A stretch of 64,000 nt of DNA from Streptomyces buecherae (lineage in GTDB: Bacteria; Actinomycetota; Actinomycetes; Streptomycetales; Streptomycetaceae). Where the stretch lies: NCBI RefSeq assembly GCF_014295035.1, contig NZ_CP060404.1, positions 724,001 to 788,000 of the forward strand. Direction: 5' to 3'. The position numbers were made by a program, and so were the translations under genes. Positions 59,408 to 64,000 of this stretch are shown piece by piece. Numbering within the stretch: position 1 is the first letter of the stretch; each line of letters opens with the position of its first letter. A model generated the notes under the pieces. That model had not been told where the DNA came from and did no database searches. It worked only from the letters and a program-made list of their open reading frames with translations.

Positions 59408-62400
59408 GTGCGGGACCTGCCGGACCGGGCCGTCGAGGTGGTGCGGGTCAGCCGCGCGGACGGCGGCGTGCACTACGGCGGCTCCGGCTTCCTGTTGACC
59501 GGCGAACTCGTGTTGACCGCGCACCACGTCGTGGACGACGGGGCGTACGCGTACCGGGTGTTGCGGCCCGAGCCACGCCGGGGCGCGAGTGCGGCCGACG
59601 TCGAGTTGGTGGTGCCGCACGGGGAACTCGACCTGGCGCTGCTGGTCCTGGACGAGGCGGTGGACGCGCTGGCGCCGATGCGCTTCGGGCGCCTGCCCCA
59701 CGCGCTGGACACGGTGCCCTTCCACGCCATGGGCTTCCCCCGGTACGCGCGCGAGGCGGGCCGGCCGCGGCGCCGGCAGGCGACCGGCACCATCCAGCTC
59801 GCCTCGCGGCCGGGCACGGGCGGCCTCGACCTGTGGCACGAGAGCGCGCAGCCCGCGGACCTCCCCGGCGCCGGCTCGCCGTGGCAGGGGTTCTCCGGGG
59901 CGGCGGTGCTCGCCCCGCGCGGGACCGGCCCGCGCGCGGAACACCTGGTCGTCGGCGTGTACACCTCCCACCTCACCCCGGCCGGCGCCCGCTCCACCAT
60001 CGCCACCCGCGTCGACTCGCTGGCCGACGCCGGCAAGTTCACCCGCTACCTGCGCGCCCACGAGGTCACCCCGGAGCCGGTGGACGTCCCGCTGCCCGGC
60101 GGCGCGCCACGCGGCCTGCCCAGCAACGTGCGCACCCACGAGAGCGTGCTGGCCAGGTTGCGCGGCACGCGCAGCTACCTGCTGCCCGAGCACCTGCCGT
60201 TCGTCAGCCCGGGACCCGGCAACGAGGCCGCGCCGCGCCGTCTCCTGGAGCGGCTGGTCGACTCCGAGCGGGGGCGCGGGGTGCTGCTGGTGGGCGCGGC
60301 GGGCACGGGCAAGACCCGTACCTGCTTCGAGGTGGCGCAGGCGGCGCACGACGACGGCTGGCACGTCCTGCACGTACGCACCGACCGGCAGCGCTCGCTG
60401 ACCGTGTCCCACCTCGAACAGGCCGTCTTCGACGCCGGCCAGTCGCGGGTGCTGCTGGTCCTGGACTACCTCGACACCTGTGCGCAGCTCGATCTCGGCG
60501 CGCTGGCCGACGAGTTCATGCTCGGCGCGGCCGAACGCGGCATCCGGGTCGCCTGCGTGGCCTCGACCCGCCCCGGCACGCTGCCCGTCCTGCGCAAGCG
60601 CGGCGTGCGACAGCACTTCGACGAGGTGACGTTGCGTCAGGACAGCGGTCACCAGGCCGCCGTGATCGACGCGATGCTGCCGGTGGTCGCCCCGCGCGCC
60701 CTCGACGGCCTGGGGCGGGCCGCGCTGCGGGCGGCGTGCGGCAACCGGCCGATCATCGCGCTCCTCGTCGCCGCCCAGATCGAACGCCGCTACCTGGCCC
60801 GCCAGGACCTCCCGCACCTGACCGGCTGGCGCAGCGACGACCTGCTGGCCTGGCTCGACCCCCGGCTCCAGGAGGACCGGCTGCGCCCCCCGGAGGCCAC
60901 CGACTGGGACGCCGACGCGGACGGCGGGGCCCCGCGCCCGCCCAGCGACCGGCAACTGGCCGCGACCGTGGCCGCCTACGCCTGCCCGCAGCCACGGGAC
61001 GCCGTCGTCGCCACGGTGGACGCCTTCCTCGAAGGCCGGGACAGCGGGCTCGACGGCGAGTACGTCGTGCGCAGCCTGACCGAACTCGGCTGGCTTGAGG
61101 AGCCGCACGAGGACCAGCTCATGGTGGTCCACGACATCGTCACCGACGAGCTCGTACGGCAACTGCTGCTGCCCGCCGGGCCGGTGCACCCGGACGCGTT
61201 GCACGCCGTGTTCTCCACCTCGTTGACCAGCGCCCGCACCTTCGGTGGCTTCGCGGGTCACCTGGCGCGGCTGGCCGCCGACCTCGACGACGCGGACGGC
61301 CGCCAGGTGGCCCGCCTCAGCGGCGAGTGGCTGCGGGCCGCGGCGCCCCGCGTCGGCGCGCTGCTCAAGCGGGCCGGTGAGGAGGGCCGGCAGGCGCTGC
61401 TCACGCTGCTCAGCCGGCGCCCCTGGCAGGCGTCGGCGGACGGGGTCTGGGACGAGGTGGCACAGCCGTGGCTGGAGCGCGAGAAGTACTCGCCCACCGC
61501 GCGGACCCTGCTGGCCCAGGCCGTCGAGTCGGCCACCGGACCGGTGCCGGAGCGGCTGGTGGAGGCGGCTCTGACGTGGCTGTACCGGGGCGGGCCCGAG
61601 GCCGAGACCTCGCATCACGTGCTCCACGCCCTGCTGGAGCGCCGCGACCTGAGCGCGCGGGACGAGGTGCGGGTCACGGACTACGCGCTGGCCTGGCTGG
61701 GGCTGTGGAAGCGGCACCGCTCGGCCCGGTTCGTGATCGGCGCGCTGCTGCGCGAGGACCGGGCCCTGGGGCCGCAGCGGCTGGTGGCGGCCGTCCAGTA
61801 CGCGTTCAGTTGGCTGCACGTCCACGCCACCACCGATGCCGCCCACGTGCTGCACCGGCTGCTGGCGCGCGCGGACGTGGACCGGCCCGCCGCGCGGCGG
61901 GCCGTCTCGGCGGCGCTGACCTGGATCGGGCACGGCCACGGCACGCAACGCGCCGCCAGCCTCGTACTGGCCCCGCTGGTCGCCCATCCGGAGCTCAGCC
62001 GCCAGCAACAGAAGCAGACCGCCGGGCTCGCGCTGACCTGGCTGGCGCACAACGAGGCGGAGCCGGTGGCCCGGTTCGTGCTGCGGGCGCTGCTGCGGCG
62101 GGAGGATCTGGCGGAGCTGCGCGCGGGACGCGCCGTGGACCAGACCGTGCTCTGGCTCCAGCACGGGCACGCCGCCACCCTCGCGGCGGCCCAGGTGTTC
62201 GGGCCGCTACTGCCGCACCCCGCCCTGACCGGCGGGCAGCGCGCCCTGGTGGTCGAGATGGCGTGGGAGTGGGTGGGCGGCTACGGCGACTCGCTCGCCG
62301 CGGGGCACGTGCTGCGCCCCCTGCTGGCCGACGCCGCCGACCTCGGCGAGCGCGCGGCCGACCTGGCCGAGCGCGCGCTGGCCTGGGCGCAGGCCCACCC

Positions 62401-64000
62401 GCGGGCGCCGGAGGCCCCGGCGGTGCTGAGCGCGCTGCTCGGCGGCGCGGCCCCGGGCGACTGGTTGCAGCGCAGCGCCGACTTCGCCCTGCACTGGCTG
62501 GAGTCGTACGGCACCGAGGCCGACGGCGCGGTCGTACACCGGGCCGCCCTCGCCTGCCGGGAGATGCGCCGCGACCAGGTCCGCCGTGCCGCCGACGCGG
62601 CCCTGGACTGGCTGCGGACGCACACACCGGCGCAGCCGCCCGACGCTCTCGACGCCGGCGCGTCCGTGACGGGGGCGGCGGGCTCGCTCCTCATCCCGGC
62701 CGCCGAGACCGAGGAAGACACGACGGGCCCGGGCGCGCGATTCGGTGCCCCGGGAGGAGAGTTGGGGGTCGACGAGCCGGCGGACGGCCAACGGCCGGCC
62801 GAGGGACTGGCGGATGCCGGGCTGGCGGACGAGGTGGGGTCGACGCTGCGCCTGCTGCTGGCCACGGCCGGGTTGCGCCCGACGCAGGAGGCGCGCGCGC
62901 TGGAGCACGCGGCGGACTGGCTCGGCCGCCCCCGCCGCCATCGCGACCGTGGGTACCTGTGGTCGCGGGTGCTGCGGGCGCGCGGCTGGAGCGGCGGCAA
63001 CCGCGGCTGGCCCCAGGGCAACGGGCCGCTGCCCGAGCCGGACCTGAGCGACCTCGCGGCGCTGCTGGGGCAACCGGAGCTGACGGCGGCCGAGGCGGCC
63101 CACCTGGCCGACCGGGCACTGGCCCTGAGCGCCGAGGGGAGCGCGCCCACCCGTGCGGTGCGCGCCGCCGTCACCGCCGTACTGCGCCTGCCACGGCTCA
63201 CCGCGCGGCAGGAGGCGGGCGCCGTGGAGTTGGCGACCCGCCTGGTGGCGGCGGAGCGCTCCGCCGGGACGCTGGGCCCGCTGCTTGCGCTGCTCGACCG
63301 CCCGCTACCGGAGGCCGCCCACGCGCGGGCGACGGCCCTCGGGTGCGGCTGGCTGGCCGCGTGCGAGCGGCTCGCCGACGCGCCCCGGGCGCTGTTCGCG
63401 CTCGCCGGGCGGCCGGGGCTCACCGACGACCAGCGGCGCGCGTTGAACGCCCACGCGCTGAACTGGTACGCGGTCAACCCCGAGCGCCCGTGGGCCCCGG
63501 AGGTCCGCGCCTTCCTCACCGATCACGGGGACGACGGTTTCGGCGCCTGGTTACGCGGCGTGGAGGAGACCCGGGCCTGGCTGCTGGCGCACCCGGACGA
63601 CCCGGAGCGCGGAGCGGTGCTGCTGCGCCTGCTGGCACGGCCCGACGAGACCCGCCCCGCCAACGTGCCGGCCGCCCGGTCAGACGACGCGACCGACGCG
63701 GCGGGGGGCCCGGGCGACGACGGCCCGGGCGACGGGCCGGGCGGCGGGGCCTGGGACCGGCGGCTCATGCTGTCCGCCGTGCACGCCGCGCTGGCCACCG
63801 TGTTGAGCTGGCGGGACTTCGTCGCACTGTTGGAGAACGAGGGCCTGCGGCCCGAGCAACGGCGGGCGGTGGCCGGACAGGCGCTGGCGTACCTGCGGTC
63901 GTCGGGAGCGGTCAAGACCCGGCTGGTGATCATCGCGCTGCTGCGCACCACGGACCTCACGGCCGAGCAGCGGTGGGACGCGGCCGAGGAGGCGTTCGCG
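59408..64000 (+). CDS. Trypsin-like protease fused to P-loop NTPase and helical repeats (partial)
   Basis: At least 1531 residues, open to the right edge. The N-terminal serine protease has all three catalytic residues: His40 (LTAHHVVDD), Asp75 (GELDLALLV) and Ser163 (GFSGAAV). A P-loop NTPase follows with Walker A GAAGTGKTRTC (Lys302) and Walker B VLLVLDYLDTC, which I read as STAND-like. From about residue 600 on the protein is a long array of Leu/Trp-rich helical repeats of about 45 residues (ALTWLYRGG, ALAWLGLWK, ALTWIGHGH, ALTWLAHNE), a ligand-sensing solenoid. Family knowledge: such protease-NTPase-repeat proteins with trypco partners are predicted biological-conflict effectors in multicellular bacteria. 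GTG 59408 has GGGGAGGG seven bases upstream; GTG 59387 is a poorer alternative. Confidence 0.85.
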   Translation, partial: MRDLPDRAVEVVRVSRADGGVHYGGSGFLLTGELVLTAHHVVDDGAYAYRVLRPEPRRGASAADVELVVPHGELDLALLVLDEAVDALAPMRFGRLPHALDTVPFHAMGFPRYAREAGRPRRRQATGTIQLASRPGTGGLDLWHESAQPADLPGAGSPWQGFSGAAVLAPRGTGPRAEHLVVGVYTSHLTPAGARSTIATRVDSLADAGKFTRYLRAHEVTPEPVDVPLPGGAPRGLPSNVRTHESVLARLRGTRSYLLPEHLPFVSPGPGNEAAPRRLLERLVDSERGRGVLLVGAAGTGKTRTCFEVAQAAHDDGWHVLHVRTDRQRSLTVSHLEQAVFDAGQSRVLLVLDYLDTCAQLDLGALADEFMLGAAERGIRVACVASTRPGTLPVLRKRGVRQHFDEVTLRQDSGHQAAVIDAMLPVVAPRALDGLGRAALRAACGNRPIIALLVAAQIERRYLARQDLPHLTGWRSDDLLAWLDPRLQEDRLRPPEATDWDADADGGAPRPPSDRQLAATVAAYACPQPRDAVVATVDAFLEGRDSGLDGEYVVRSLTELGWLEEPHEDQLMVVHDIVTDELVRQLLLPAGPVHPDALHAVFSTSLTSARTFGGFAGHLARLAADLDDADGRQVARLSGEWLRAAAPRVGALLKRAGEEGRQALLTLLSRRPWQASADGVWDEVAQPWLEREKYSPTARTLLAQAVESATGPVPERLVEAALTWLYRGGPEAETSHHVLHALLERRDLSARDEVRVTDYALAWLGLWKRHRSARFVIGALLREDRALGPQRLVAAVQYAFSWLHVHATTDAAHVLHRLLARADVDRPAARRAVSAALTWIGHGHGTQRAASLVLAPLVAHPELSRQQQKQTAGLALTWLAHNEAEPVARFVLRALLRREDLAELRAGRAVDQTVLWLQHGHAATLAAAQVFGPLLPHPALTGGQRALVVEMAWEWVGGYGDSLAAGHVLRPLLADAADLGERAADLAERALAWAQAHPRAPEAPAVLSALLGGAAPGDWLQRSADFALHWLESYGTEADGAVVHRAALACREMRRDQVRRAADAALDWLRTHTPAQPPDALDAGASVTGAAGSLLIPAAETEEDTTGPGARFGAPGGELGVDEPADGQRPAEGLADAGLADEVGSTLRLLLATAGLRPTQEARALEHAADWLGRPRRHRDRGYLWSRVLRARGWSGGNRGWPQGNGPLPEPDLSDLAALLGQPELTAAEAAHLADRALALSAEGSAPTRAVRAAVTAVLRLPRLTARQEAGAVELATRLVAAERSAGTLGPLLALLDRPLPEAAHARATALGCGWLAACERLADAPRALFALAGRPGLTDDQRRALNAHALNWYAVNPERPWAPEVRAFLTDHGDDGFGAWLRGVEETRAWLLAHPDDPERGAVLLRLLARPDETRPANVPAARSDDATDAAGGPGDDGPGDGPGGGAWDRRLMLSAVHAALATVLSWRDFVALLENEGLRPEQRRAVAGQALAYLRSSGAVKTRLVIIALLRTTDLTAEQRWDAAEEAFA

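Noticed and set aside
59342..62170. A 942-residue minus-strand open frame opposite the protease-NTPase gene
   Set aside because: Antisense to catalytic motifs and Walker boxes. It has no RBS and low-complexity composition.

Overview
The window is high-GC actinomycete chromosome, almost certainly Streptomyces or a close relative. The signs are strong G/C third-position bias, many GTG starts, DmdR-type iron boxes, and typical Streptomyces families (TerD, MEDS/STAS with HATPase, SHOCT, trypco2). I see no rRNA, tRNA, CRISPR array or intact insertion sequence.

Region 1 (1-28.4 kb) is an iron-regulated siderophore locus. Two FUR/DmdR-type iron boxes, at 23615 and 27042, serve three transcription units. 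A leftward operon runs MbtH protein, multicopper oxidase, a five-module NRPS of 5928 aa, and a second NRPS that leaves the left edge. A second leftward unit encodes an N-hydroxyornithine formyltransferase and two FecCD permeases. A rightward gene encodes an ornithine/lysine N-monooxygenase. Specificity codes read from the A domains give a partial chain acyl-Gly-Gly-Thr-Ser-(D-X)-Thr-. With the hydroxylase and formyltransferase this points to a siderophore with a formyl-hydroxamate ligand and an acyl or aryl cap. The copper oxidase inside the operon is unusual.

Region 2 (28.4-30.4 kb) holds a YtcJ-type amidohydrolase closed by a strong hairpin.

Region 3 (about 30.4-38.9 kb) has visibly lower GC than its flanks and looks acquired. 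It encodes a small membrane peptide, a KAS III-like enzyme, a class III aminotransferase, an acyl-CoA dehydrogenase, a FlK-like thioesterase, a PGM1-like ATP-grasp peptide ligase, a CGNR-family regulator and an MFS exporter. I read this as a compact NRPS-independent biosynthetic cluster in which an acyl-derived amino acid is made and then amide-ligated and exported. Related inverted-repeat elements in the KAS III promoter and in the regulator/exporter intergenic region are candidate operators of the CGNR regulator. The product is unknown.

Region 4 (39-58.9 kb) is ordinary Streptomyces chromosome: NUDIX hydrolase, O-antigen-ligase-like protein, membrane PH-like protein, glutamate racemase, HpnB-like glycosyltransferase, TerD protein, proline-rich protein, MOSC protein, a MEDS/STAS plus anti-sigma-type ATPase pair, a beta-helix/AAA+ protein, a membrane alpha/beta hydrolase, a DeoR regulator, a second HATPase, a Cds1-like PLP enzyme, and a SHOCT gene followed by a decayed ABC exporter.

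Region 5 (59-64 kb) is a trypco2 gene followed by a very large trypsin-like protease/P-loop NTPase/helical-repeat protein that leaves the right edge. This architecture matches predicted NTP-dependent conflict (immunity) systems.
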